Assembly: GCA_949357655.1 (NCBI GenBank)
Contig: CASHTG010000020.1
Location: 1,302,001 to 1,366,000 of the forward strand
Source of the DNA: Parascedosporium putredinis
Taxonomy: Eukaryota > Ascomycota > Sordariomycetes > Microascales > Microascaceae
Direction: 5' to 3'
DNA length: 64,000 nucleotides
In this document: positions 21,832-34,466 of the stretch, piece by piece
How the letters are laid out: the number at the start of each line of letters is the position of its first letter
How positions within the stretch are numbered: the stretch's first letter is position 1
Position numbers and translations under genes: made by a program
The notes under the pieces: generated by a model
Told to the model about the DNA's origin: nothing
Databases searched by the model: none
Seen by the model: the letters and a program-made list of their open reading frames with translations, nothing else

Positions 21832-23995
21832 ACACAGGACGGATGATTTTTCTATACCACACGCTTTTCTCTTTTTGCCCTTCACGTATAATTGTTTCTG
21901 CTGCTCACTTTGAGCTCTTTTTTCTTTCTTGCCGTTTCGAGTTCTGTTGATGAAGGTTTATGAGGATATTCGTGCCGTTTTCGCCTCGCGCTCTCTCTCT
22001 CTCTCTCCACTCATATTCTGGGGCCATATCCAGCGACCCTGCTTCGCTTTGATATGCACGTTAGGGGAACGGGAGTTGTGCGAATTACACGCAGCACACA
22101 AAACATTTGCATTGTCTGATGGTTTTGGGAAGACATGTCGATACACTTTTTCATGATGCTTTACGAGAAGAAGGAGAAGAGGGGGTTTTGACGGGCCATT
22201 TCATGTTTTTGCATTTCTCTCCCACTCCAGTGCGCCGTTCCATATTGACTGCTCTTCTTTCCCCTCTGGTATTTCTTTTTCGGTTAGGCATCAGGGCAGT
22301 CTTGCGTACACGGGGCTTTTTGCGTAATCATAATAGTATTCGGCGGCGGATAGACTTTTTGCTCTTTTTATCCTCATATCCTCTCCTCTCTCTTGTTCAC
22401 CCTTTCTTCTTCTTGATTACCTGCGCGACTTTGAGCTGTGACATGGTATCTACAACCTTGTAGTATTATGTAGATTTTCGCTGGCATCTCGTTGAATATT
22501 CTTGTAAAACGAGGGCTCGTGTCCCGGCACATCTCACCTCAGCGGCCCACGGCCACGGGCTAGCTGGCCCTCGCGTCTCCGCTACCGAGCCGGCTAAGGC
22601 TGCGGGCTGAATAGCGGATGCACGTCAGCGTGATACAATGGTGCACTATTCAGCAAAAGCTTGCTAGTGCGTCACGCACAGCGAACGGGATCGATCAATT
22701 ATTGCCTAACAGTTTACTGGGAAAGGGAGATTCATCCATCCTTGAGGAGAGGAGCTCGTGCGGGGGATATCTTTTCCCTGTCCACGATGAGGCAGTGGAA
22801 TGTTGGAACATTCTCAGCATTCAGTTGTGTGCCTGGCATATTCCATTTGAGTTCCGATGATCTTCACCCACTCCGATCCAATGGTATCAATATCAATGGA
22901 GCTTGGGGGTGGTTTGCCCGCCGTCGGAAGAATTGGAGGGCAGCGGTTGGAGCCCGTGACGTAATGCGAGGGATGCACGATGAATTCCAGGCTTCGCCTC
23001 AATTGATTTGCAGCCACGCGTCATGAAGGGATGCCCCTTTGTCGAAGGCGCTTGCTGATTGGTGTGGCATGCTGAGAGGACCCATATTTCCCCAGACAGA
23101 CCCCACTTGAGCTACCTGCCAACATTGAATAACAGCTGGCTGACAGCTGCGTGTAGGAGGGAAGGAGCCTCCGGACGCTCCTCTGCTGAAGATTTTCTGA
23201 CGTGTGTGTGGTCTAGGATTCGATGGAGGTGGTGGGCAGGAGCGACTGACGACACAGGCAGCACTATTAACGGCCCTCTGGCGAACCTGATTTCCCAGAT
23301 GCCCAACTCGAGCTTCTGTCGGCGCCTTTTTTTCTACGTCGCACAATCTCTACCTCCTTTCTTTATTCGTGAATGAATGGGATACGATACCCAACGATAA
23401 TTGGATTCCTGTCTTTCTTTCTTTCCCCTTCCTCTTCCTCTTCGTGTACGTCTGCCGGATTGCCCAACGTTATTTTGCAGGGTTGCCATTCCCCCTCTTT
23501 CCACGCCGCAGCTTCCTAGAATTTTGGCCAAGCTCTCTCACCTCAGGTGCTAATGATGTTTGGTGCTTGAGACACAGGTCCCCGAGTCCGTTTTTTTCTC
23601 TCCCCCTCCTCTCAACCTTTTTTGGCCCAAGACAAGGCCATTGAGTTCTTCCCACACGTGTCCCCCTTTCGATCTTGATACCCGATAGATTATACTCTCT
23701 CTATTTATTCGGCCGAGCATTGTTCTCTTCTCGACGCCCTCTTGCACCCGAAGCCGAGCGCCCCGCACTTGTCCATGCCGTCACGCCGCCTCCGACATTG
23801 AACACCCCGCGATCCTCGAAACATCCGAGCTTCCAGACCAGGTTGCCAATTGTTTTCCGTTTCCCCTCGAGGACTCTCTCAACAAACTCGACGGCTAGAA
23901 ATTATTTCGACTTCGTAGCCGCGTCCTGCACGGACTAGGGAACCTAGCATAGAACCGCTACCCTTCGCCTGGGTCACGGCGACCAACACTACACC
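21832..23995. other. Intergenic; VPS13 promoter side
   Basis: No gene is supported. There is a CT dinucleotide run near 21992-22007. Pyrimidine-rich DNA at 23400-23640 and the stretch to 23995 are the likely VPS13 promoter and leader. Confidence 0.5.
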
Positions 23996-26900
23996 ATGTT
24001 GGAGGGCCTCGTTGCTGGCCTGCTCAACCGCTTCCTGGGCCTCTACGTAAAAACTTCGACCCCACACAGCTCAAGGTTGGGATATGGTCTGGAGACGTCA
24101 AATTGCGGAATCTTGAGCTCCGCAAGGAGGCTCTTGATCAGCTCCGCCTTCCCGTCAATGTCGTCGAGGGCCACCTGGGCGAGCTCACACTCGTAATACC
24201 TTGGTCAAACCTGCGTGGTGCGCCTGTCAAAGTCTTTGTCGAAGATGTTTTCCTCCTAGCGTCCCCCAAGGAGGAGGCCGAATACGACGAGGAAGAGGAG
24301 GAGCGCCGGAGGCAACGCATCAAAATGGAGAAGTTGGAGTCGGCCGAACTCCTCAAAGAGCGGTCCCGGGAAGGTCTCAGCGCCGAGGAGGAGAAGAAGA
24401 ACCAGAGCTTCACGCAAAGCTTGGTGACAAAGATTGTCGACAACGTGCAGGTCACCGTAAAAAACATCCACGTTCGCTACGAGGATTCCATCTCCGCGCC
24501 AGGCCACCCCTTTGCTCTCGGTGTAACCCTTGGCGAGTTCAGCGCCGTCAGTACCGACGGAAAGTGGAAGGCTGCCTTCCTCCACGGTCAGGACAATACT
24601 ACCCATAAACTTGCCAGGCTTGACGGGCTCGCGGTTTACTGGGACACGGACGCCGAGCTTCTAGGTTCCGGTCGAGAAGCTATATCACCTGGAGAGGAAC
24701 GCCCGCACGACGAAATCGTCGCGAAGCTTAAAGCCATGATACAACCCGCTCGGGAGGAGGACGATGGTGACTACGACGACGTTAGCAGCACGAGTAGCAC
24801 GGACTCCGCGGCGAATCATCAATACATCTTGCGCCCCGTCAACGGACAAGCCAAGATTGAACTTGACAAGAGCGGAGATCTTCACGTTCCAAAGCACAAG
24901 GCTAACCTCCTCTTTGAAGAGATTGGTCTTGTTTTAGATGACGATCAATACCGCGACAGCTTGATGATGATTGACCTCTTCCATTACTTCATCAGGCATC
25001 AGGAATACAAAAGTACCAACCCAAGGGAGTCACGCCCAAGGAAGACCCTCGAGCTTGGTTCCTCTTCGCAGGAAATGCTATTCTGGGCAAAATCAAGGAA
25101 CGAAATAGGCGGTGGACGTGGGATTATTTCCGCGAACGCCGCGATAACCGCCTTCGCTATATCGAACTTTTCAAGAAGAAGAAGCAGAACCAGCAGCTAT
25201 CGCCAACTGAATTGGACGACTTCAATCAGCTGGAATGGAAACTCGGGTATGAGGATCTTCGTTTCTGGAGATCCCTCGCCAGGAATCAGCTCGCGAAAGA
25301 AAATGCCGCCGCGCTTAGAGCGCCCCTCAGTCACGCTCAGCAGCAACAACAGCAAGGTTGGCTTTCGTGGGTCTGGGGTTCCAAGCCTACAGCAGAGCAG
25401 GTGGACGAGACGGAAAATACCACAATGACGGAAGAGCAGCGGAAGGAGCTCTACGAGGTTATTGACTGGGATGAGAAGACGGCTCTCGCTGCCGACGTCG
25501 ACGTGCCTCGGGATTCAATAAAACTCCAGCTCGAGACTTCGCTGAGCACTGGCAGCTTCACTTTGAAGAAGGGCTCTCGTAGCAAAGCTACCGATCTTGT
25601 TAGTCTCCACTTTGATGTTCTCAAGTCAAAGGTTACACAGCGCCCAGATTCGTTCCTGGCGGACATAAGCCTCGGCGGGCTGCGTGTCAACGATGGTACC
25701 ACGCCCAATACCAAGTTCCCCGAGATTGTCCGAGTCAAGGATGCACCTTCAAGGAAGCGGCAGAAGCGCCTTTCGCTCGTGGAACTCGAAGAGACTGAGG
25801 AGGAGCCTTTCTTTACCTCGAGGTTGAGCAGAACCCGATTGAACGCGAGGGAGATATTGCGCTTGTCGGCAAACTCAAGCCCCTCGAGATTGTATGGAAC
25901 CCCAACGTTGTTGTGGGCGTCGTTGACTTCTTCCGCCCTCCAGAGCGCCATATGGAATCTATTGTCGCACTGATGGAGACGGCCGGAGCTACGGTTGAGG
26001 GGCTCCGCGAACAGACCCGAGTCGGGCTAGAATTCGCTCTCGAAGAGCACAAGACCGTCAACGCCCAGCTTGATCTTCAGGCTCCTCTCATCATCGTGCC
26101 GGTCAGTGTGACGTCAAACGATTCCACCTGCCTCATCTTGGACGCCGGTCATATCAGTGTCACCAGTGAGCTGGTTGACGAGAGGACTATGAAGCAAATC
26201 CAAGAGAAGCAGCGGCAGTCGTACACCGACGAAGACTTCAAGCGACTCGAATCCGTCATGTACGACAAGTTCCACGTCCAACTTACCTCTACGCAGCTTC
26301 TCATTGGGCCTTCGATTGAGGAAACGAAAGCTCAGCTGGAAAGCACTGATCATACCAAGATGCTTCACGTGGTGGATCGCATCAACGTCGGCTTTATCGT
26401 CGAGGTCTCCATCCTCCCCAAAGCGCCAAATCTCACCAAGATGAAAGTGTCTGGGCACTTGCCCGCGCTCGAGGTCGCCGTGTCCGATGCCAAGTATAAA
26501 AACCTGATGAAAATCATCGACGTTGCTATTCCTAAATTTGGTAACGAAAACCGAGACCGGCCCTCTCTGGATTCGCAAACCTCTAGACCACGACTCAAGA
26601 GCAACGCCTCGTCCTCTTATAGAATGGGCAGGAGAGGGAGCCGCCGACCATCCACCGTTTTCCCCTTCACCATGCAGCAGTCTGCCGTCATCGTGGATGA
26701 TGACATCAGCCAGGACGAGGATAAATTCGAGGATGCTCAATCCGGCACCGACCGCACAAAGCTGCACATGAAGCAGCGCATTTTCCAGCTCAAGTTTACC
26801 GTCGACACGTTGCGGGGTTCCCTCTATAGGAGCGACCCTCAGCGTAAGAAGCCCGATCAGCTTCTCGTGGAGCTCGTCGCTGAGTCCTTTGGTGTCGAGT

Positions 26901-29900
26901 TTTATAATCGCCAGTATGACATGGTTGCCGAAGTGTCCCTTGGCTCCGTGACTGTAGATGACTTTGTCGAGAACCCGCCTGCGGAATTCAAATCCATTGT
27001 GTCTTCCGGAGACTCCGAGGATCGAGAACAAAACAGGAGCCTGGTAAATGTCAAGTTTGTCAAGGTGAACAATCAGTCACCGGAATTCATGTCTGTTTAC
27101 GAAGGAATCGAGACCAATGTAGACGTCTCGATATCTACAATTAATCTCGTCGTCACGCGCAAAACACTCCTCACTCTCCTCGACTTTATCCTCGTCACCT
27201 TTACCAACAATGATGCGAACCAAAACCGACTGCCGGCATCGCAAAACAGCGATGATTCCGACGTCATCGTGATCCAAGAGCCCCAACCCGAAAATGGGCC
27301 GATACGCGTCAAGATTGACCTCAAGAGTATACGCCTCATCCTAAATAACGATAATATCCGTCTCGCAACCCTTTCACTCAACCACGCAGATGTTGGGATC
27401 CACTTGCTTGGCCAGACAATGAGGGTCTCGTCCAAGCTCGGGAATCTTACACTCGTTGATGATGTTGATGTGGGGGTATCGGAAGATTCAAGCCTGCGCC
27501 AACTCATGACGATTCAAGGCGACGAGCTCGCCGATTTCCGCTACGAAACCTTCAACTCGAACAATGAAGAATCGTACCCCGGGTACGACTCATCCATCTA
27601 CCTACGCGCTGGCTCCATCAAGCTCAATTTCGTCGAGGAGCCCTTCCGCAAGATTGTGGACTTCTTGGTCAAGTTTGGGAAGATGCAAGCGATATACAAC
27701 GCCGCAAGGCAGGCCGCCGCGGAACAGGCGTCACAGCTTCAGCAAAGCAACTCGAGGATAAAGTTCGACGTTGTTGTGCTGACGCCCATCGTCGTGTTCC
27801 CACGCGCCCTAGACGCTGATGCAGACTTTGAGGGCACTCAACGTGACCTCGTGACGGCCTATCTCGGAGAGATTTACGCCCAAAACAAGTTTGCGCCACT
27901 CGACGATTCCGAGGATGCCGAGATGGCCATGAAGATATCGGCCGGCATACGCAATATTCGCCTCACCTCCGACTTCCATTACTCGGATGGCGAGACCGAG
28001 GAACTCGAAATGATTGACCACGTTGACCTAGGCTTTGATATCACGTATGCCGAGCATCGGCCCGGTGTTCAGCGCCCAGACCTCGAAGTCTCGGGTAATA
28101 TCTCTGATATTAAACTGCGCATCACCCCGTACCAGCTGAAGGCGCTTTTGGAAATCTCCAGTCCGTGCCCGCCGCCTTTGTCGGCGACGAGGAAGACCAG
28201 ACCGACCAGGCGGAGGCTGAGGTTGATGACGGCACGTTGCAAAAGGCAAAAGGAATTGCTTCGCCCTCCTCTACGGACAGCAAGGAGTTGGTGGTGGACC
28301 AGAACCCCGAGCTAAGCCTGCACCACGAAGCCTGGGTCAAACTCGACCTGAGCTTCGCGATCCCATCCGTAGGGCTCGAATTGATCAGTGCTCAAGAAAA
28401 CCAGCCAGTCGGGAATCAAGATGAAGCGAGTCTTTCGAGGTTCTCGCTCGATGAAAGCCAAGTCAAACTCCGCATGCTGTCTGATGGGTCTTTGGAGTCG
28501 GAGCTTGTGGTGCGCTCCTTCACAATCTTTGATAGCCGACCCCGGGACAACAACAAGTATCGACGCATTATGACATCCTCGAACCCAGATGTGCAGCAGC
28601 TCATGGCCAGCGTCACAATCTCTGGAGGAAATTCCCGACACATGATTGCAATGGTCACGGTCGATAGTCCCCGCGTCATCTTTGCGCTCGATTACCTATT
28701 TGCCTTGCAAAACTTTGCCATGATCGCGCTCAAAAATGACGAGCCGATTGCGATTGACGACGAGGCGTCTGAGATGCCAGAGGAGTCGGATGCCGAGTCC
28801 ATGGCGGTCTCTAGCCGCGCACCCACAACTTTGTCCAATTCAACCTCACAGCTGACGTCGCGTGCTGGGACGCCGCCAGCCGCCAGCCCAACCTCGCCTA
28901 CGGGGATGGGCATGTCCTTCCGCGTTAATGTCGTCGATGCTCAAGTCATCCTTATTGCCAACCCTCTGAGTACAAGCTCCGAAGCGATCGTGTTGGGGAC
29001 AAAGCAAGTCCTATTGTCTCAGCAGCATGCGCTCACCTTCCAAGTTTCAGAAGCTGGCATGTTCCTCTGCCGCATGGATCGTTTCGAAGATAGCCGCCTC
29101 CGCATTATCGATGACTTCTCCATCCAGCTATCGATGGAAACTGCCAACCCGATGCTCACAAGCCTTTCCGTCAATGTCGAGCCGCTGGTTCTGCGCCTCT
29201 CCCTAAGAGACATCCTCATGGCGCTACAAATCTTGCAGAAGGCCTCCGAGTTGTCTGACTCAATGGACAAGGATGGCAAGGCTGAGTCCTCCTCAGAAGA
29301 CAAGAGCAAGCAGCTTAAGCAAAGCAGCATCAAACGAAGGTCTACTGGTGGGCTCGGTTCGTCGACCCTCACCGGTGCTAGCAAGCCTGCGCAGACAATC
29401 TCGACGGCGGTAAGTCGTAGAAGCCAAGCGAGCGAGGGTGGCCGGAGAGGAGAAGCCGAGAAGCGACCCGTCCGACGGGAAGATCTCACTGCCACGGTGG
29501 AAGGCATTCGCGTCATTCTCATTGGCGAAGTACACGAACTTCCAATCCTCGATGTAGGCATCAACGCCTTCTCGGCGACTGGCGCCGACTGGTCATCGAA
29601 TCTCAAGGCGGAGACGGCCATTGATCTGTACGCGAATGTGTTCAATTTCTCCAAGTCGGCATGGGAGCCTTTGATCGAGCCCTGGCATGTCGGGTTCGGG
29701 GTTTCCCGCAGCCCTTCTCAGGGCCTCTCTATCGATGTCAACTCGAACAAGGCGCTTGACCTTACCATTACGACGGCGTCGATCGCCCTAGCCTCCAAAT
29801 CGATGGCTTTCCTTTCCCAGGACGAGGATGTCCTTGGAAAACCTAGGGGTGTAGAGTCAGCCTACCGAATCCGCAACTACACTGGGTTTGACGTGACTGT

Positions 29901-32900
29901 AGAGGTACCAAAGAGGGCCGACGAAGATCAGTTAAGCGCCCATCTGACGGATGGGCAAGAAGTCCCGTGGAGCTTCGAACCTTGGGAGAAGATGCGTGAG
30001 ACGCTTACGGTCGATAGCGCGTCAAACACGGTGGAATTAAGGCTCGAAGGAAGCGGTTTCGATCCCGTCAAAAGCATTCGTCTAAACAGGGAGGGAGAGT
30101 TCCTATACGGTCTGCGCGTGCAAGGCAAGAGCACCGTTCATCGCATCCTGGTGGAAATCAAGCTCGGCGGCACGGACAATGTGAAGTACGTCACCTTCCG
30201 TTCGCCGCTACTCGTCGAGAACCATACGCAGATTCCCGTCGAGCTCGGCGTGTACGATGCCGAGAAGGGCGACTTGCTCAAGATTGAAAAGATTTCTCCT
30301 GGCGAGAGCCGTCCGGCACCAGTCGGTGCGGCCTACGTCAAGTCGCTGCTTGTGCGACCAGACTCGGGTTTCGGATATTCGTGGTCCTCGGAAGCCCTCA
30401 ACTGGAGGGACTTGGTCAAGCGGCCAGTGCGGACCATGGTCTGCAAGGGAGACAATGGCGACCCATTCTATTTCCAGCTCTTTGCGTCATTTGACAAGGG
30501 CCACCCACTCACCAAGTAAGTGTTTTTTCTTCTTTTATACAAAGCAAGCCATAATTGGATCCCTGCTCCTTGGCCATGCCACCGAATACGGCCGGGGCTT
30601 CTTTTTTGATTGTGGGGTTTGTTATCTGCAGTACTAATCACGATGCGCTAGGTCTTATCCGTATATGAGGGTGAAGCTGTCGGCGCCCGTCGTCCTCGAA
30701 AACCTACTTCCCTACGACTTCAAATACCGCATCTACGATAAAAACACCAAGAAGGACTGGACGAACTTCCTCCGAAAGGGAGGCCTGAGCCCTGTCCATG
30801 TGGTCGAGTTGTCCCACCTGTTGCTTATGAGCGTGGACATGCAGGACACGCCATTCAAACCTAGCGAATTCGCAGTCATCAACTCGGGCAGCACGGCCGA
30901 CTTTAGGAAAGAGGAGAAGCTGGTCTGCCGAGATGACCAAGGGCTGACGCTCAATCTACGACTCCATTACCACCGCACACCGGACAGCGGCGGCGCGTTC
31001 AAGGTGACGGTCTACAGTCCCTACGTGGTGCTGAATCAAACGGGCCTCGAGCTAGATATTCGCGCCAAGGGCTTCATGCAAGGCGCCAAGGCGGTTGCTG
31101 GACAATTCCCTCTTGTGGATGTCTCTGAGAATGAACGGCCTCATGCTCAGCCATTCATGTTTTCTTTTGCGCACGAGGACCCGAAGAACCGTGCGCAGCT
31201 CAAGATTGAGATTCCGAGTGGAGCAAACCTCAGTCGTTCGATGCCATTGGGAGCACAACGGAAGTGGTGCTGCAGTCTTTGTCGAACCGCGCTAGGGAGA
31301 TCAATGTCGGCATCTCTGTGAAGTCGGGCGAAGGGAAATACAAGATGACCAAGGTTGTCACCCTCACCCCGCGCTTCATCATCAAGAACAAGCTGGGCGA
31401 GGAGATTCTCATCCGCGAACCAAGCTCCTCTGGCTCGCTGACGCTGCACGCCGGCGGCCTTCACCCTCTTCAATTCATGCAGCGCTCGAAAGTCAAACAG
31501 CTGTGCTTGTGCCTGCCCGGCCTCGATAACCAGTGGACGGCGCCCTTGAACATCTCGGATATCGGCACAACACATATCAAGATTGCCAGGTCGGGACAGA
31601 GGCAACAGCTTATCCGCGCCGAAATCTTGCTTGAGCACGCAACTGTCTTTATCCATCTTAGCAAGGAGACGAAACACTGGCCATTCTCGATGCGAAATGA
31701 GAGCGACACCGAATTCATATTCTACCAGGCCAACCCCAACGTGGATGAAGAGGAATTCGAAGACCGGTCTGGGTGGAAGCCGATCCGCTACCGTCTCCCG
31801 CCGAGGAGTATCATGCCGTACGCATGGGATTTCCCAGCGGCACGGTTCCGAGAGGTCGTCATCAGCGCCTCGGGTAGGGAGAGGCACGTCAAGCTCGCCG
31901 AGATCGGTAACCAGATCCCCATGAAGTTTGCGACGCAGTCGGGCCAGCAAAAGATTATCGACATCAATGTTGCGGCGGAAGGGCCCACACAAACGATGGT
32001 TCTCTCCAACTTCAAGCAGTCTAAGAGCCTGTACAGACAACAGAGCAAGGCCAGCAGCAGCAGTAGAAATGCGGGTGGTGGTTTCGAAATCAAGGACTTG
32101 AATACGGACGTGACGTTCAAGGCGCAGCTCCGACTCTCTGGAATCGGCATCTCTCTCATCAACCAGCAGCTGAGGGAGCTGGCGTATGTGACCTTCCGCG
32201 GTGTCACCCTCAAGTACAGCGAGTCTCCCCTCTATCAGACGGTCAGTCTGTCCATCAAGTGGATCCAGATTGACAACCAGCTCTATGGTGGCATTTTCCC
32301 CATTGTCATGTACCCTAGCGTCGTTCCGAAGAAGGCACAGGAGATTGAGGCCCATCCCTCGGTCCACGCCATGGTCACCCGAGTCAAGGACGACTCCTAT
32401 GGCGTCTTGTACATCAAGTACGCGACCCTGCTTATCCAGCAGATGACGGTTGAGCTCGACGAAGACTTTGTTTTCGCGCTCATGGACTTTTCTAACATCC
32501 CCGGGGCTGCATGGAGCCAACAAGAGAGCGAGGGAACGCTATGTGACGAAGTACTCGGCATTCCCGAGCCCAAACAACAGCACAGCGGCCAGGACATGTA
32601 CTTTGAGCTGCTCAACATTCAACCCATGCAGCTCGACTTGTCGTTTATGAGAACGGAGCGTGTCAACGTTGAGAGCAAGACATCATCCAAAAATCCGCTC
32701 ATGTTTTTCCTCAACGTCATGACCATGGCCATTGGCAACATCAACGACGCGCCAGTGCGGTTCAATGCGCTCATGCTGGAGAATGTGCGGGTCTCCACGC
32801 CCGTGTTGATACAAAACATTTCAAACCACTACAGTCAGGAGGCGCTGTACCAGGTCCACAAGATCCTTGGCTCTGCCGACTTCCTCGGGAACCCCGTGGG

Positions 32901-33807
32901 CCTTTTCAACAATATTAGCTCGGGCCTTACAGACATCTTTTACGAGCCGTACCAGGGCCTCATTCTTAGCGACAGGCCCGAAGAGTTTGGCTTCGGTATC
33001 GCCAAGGGCGCCACCTCGTTTGTCAAGAAGTCCGTGTATGGCGTAAGCGACTCATTTTCCAAGTTCACGGGCAGTCTGTCCAAGGGCCTAGCAGCTGCGA
33101 CGCTCGACAAGCAGTTCCAGGATCGTCGCCGCATCACACGGGCACGCAACCGGCCCAAGCACGCCCTCTATGGCGTCACGACCGGCGCCAACTCGTTCCT
33201 CACCAGTGTCGCATCGGGTGTAGGTGGCCTGGCACGCAAGCCCCTCGAAGGAGCCGAGCAGGAAGGCGCTTTCGGTTTCATCAAGGGTGTGGGCAAGGGT
33301 GTGTTGGGCCTCGCCACGAAGCCAGCCATTGGCGTTCTCGACATGGCATCCAATGTCTCGGAGGGTATCCGCAACACTACAACCGTTTTTGACGGGTCGG
33401 AGCTCGACCGCGTGCGTCTTGCGCGTTTCGTTCCCTCGGACGGCATCATCCGACCCTACAACCAGCGCGAGGCCCTGGGCCAGTTCTGGCTGAAGCAGGT
33501 TGACAACGGCAAGTACTTTGAGGAGTCGTACATTGCCCACCTCGAACTACCCCGCGAAGACATGGTGGTCATGGTCACGTACGCGCGCATCCTGATGATT
33601 CGCAGCCGCAAGCTCACGTCGGAGTGGGATGTGCCCCTGCGCGATGTGCAGACCATCGCCAAGGAGAGGACCGGCCTTAGCCTCACGCTGAGGGACGGCG
33701 TCAACGGGCCCTTTATTCCCGTTGGGGACGAGGATAGCCGCCGGTTCCTGTACAAGATGGTGGCGGTGGCGGTGGAGGAGTTTAATAGGCGGTTTAGGAG
33801 CCAGTAA
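23996..33807 (+). CDS. VPS13: VPS13 bridge-like lipid transfer protein
   Basis: It moves phospholipids in bulk between membranes at contact sites (ER, endosome/vacuole, mitochondria, prospore membrane). There are two exons, 23996-30515 and 30652-33807, separated by a 136-nt intron with an ACTAATC branch site; corrected length is about 3226 residues, full size for the family. The N-terminal chorein domain opens MLEGLVAGLLNRFLGLYVK and, after one correction, continues as KVGIWSGDVKLRNLELRKEA. The long extended-chorein/RBG groove follows. The VAB/SHR-binding region lies around 29850-32000 (RIRNYTGFDVTVEVPKRADE; KSYPYMRVKLSAPVVLENLL). The ATG2_C-like C-terminal helices (GLFNNISSGLTDIFYEPYQG) and the PH-like end lie up to 33807. 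Single bases are missing near 24051 (A run), 25021, 25813, 28163 and 31217; with all five the coding length and the intron phase close exactly. The large minus-strand open frames inside it are shadows. Confidence 0.96.
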
Positions 33808-34466
33808 CGGAGAGAAAAAGAAAAAAGGGTCTGTGTGAAAAGGGGTGATGTGGATTAGGCCGGTGTGCAGTTGCAAGGTTGATGACACTTTGTCGTCGAC
33901 ACTTGGGCATAGCGAGCCTATGATTTTCGAGGCGTACACGATGGTGATGGAGGGTGGTTAGAGGTCTTTATTTTACTCTTCGTACTTTGTTTTTTGGGTC
34001 GTTCTTTTATTTTTGGTTCGTTCCTTTCATGTACCCTTTGTATTGTATTTAACATTGGTTTTTATGCATGGAGAGTAGAGTGCGAGTGACCCTCTCCGAT
34101 ACAAAACATCGATATCTGTGTTTGTATATGATAGTTGGAGAGACATAGACATGAATAGCCTTTTTCGTTATTTATTTTTGTGGTTTTTCTGCCTTTTTCC
34201 CTTCTTTGGGCATCTTGTTTAAAAAAAAAAATTCTTCGAACTTGTTAAGGAAAGAGAACTAAAAATTATGAGTACATCTAGATATAGATATATATGTGTG
34301 TGTTTTTGTATCCTCCACATTTCTCCCCTCCTGCGAAATTGTTCAATCAACCTAAACCCCTTCATACAAGACATGCCCGGTATCTTCATTACCAGGACTC
34401 CCCTTATACGCCGAAAATCGCCTGCAAACATATTTTAAGAAGAGCGCCCCGTGGTCGCAGAGATAT
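33808..34466. other. Convergent 3' region between VPS13 and CNT
   Basis: This holds the 3' untranslated regions of two converging genes. It is T-rich on + (33970-34060) with an A10 run near 34220-34229. No gene. Confidence 0.6.

Noticed and set aside
31147..32523. 458-codon minus frame inside VPS13 (also 26114-27031 minus)
   Set aside because: Shadow frames of conserved VPS13 sequence; no features of their own.
23996..33807. Programmed ribosomal frameshifting as an explanation for the breaks in VPS13 and other genes
   Set aside because: The breaks occur at many different homopolymers in unrelated genes, with no shared slippery heptamer. Sequence errors explain them more simply.
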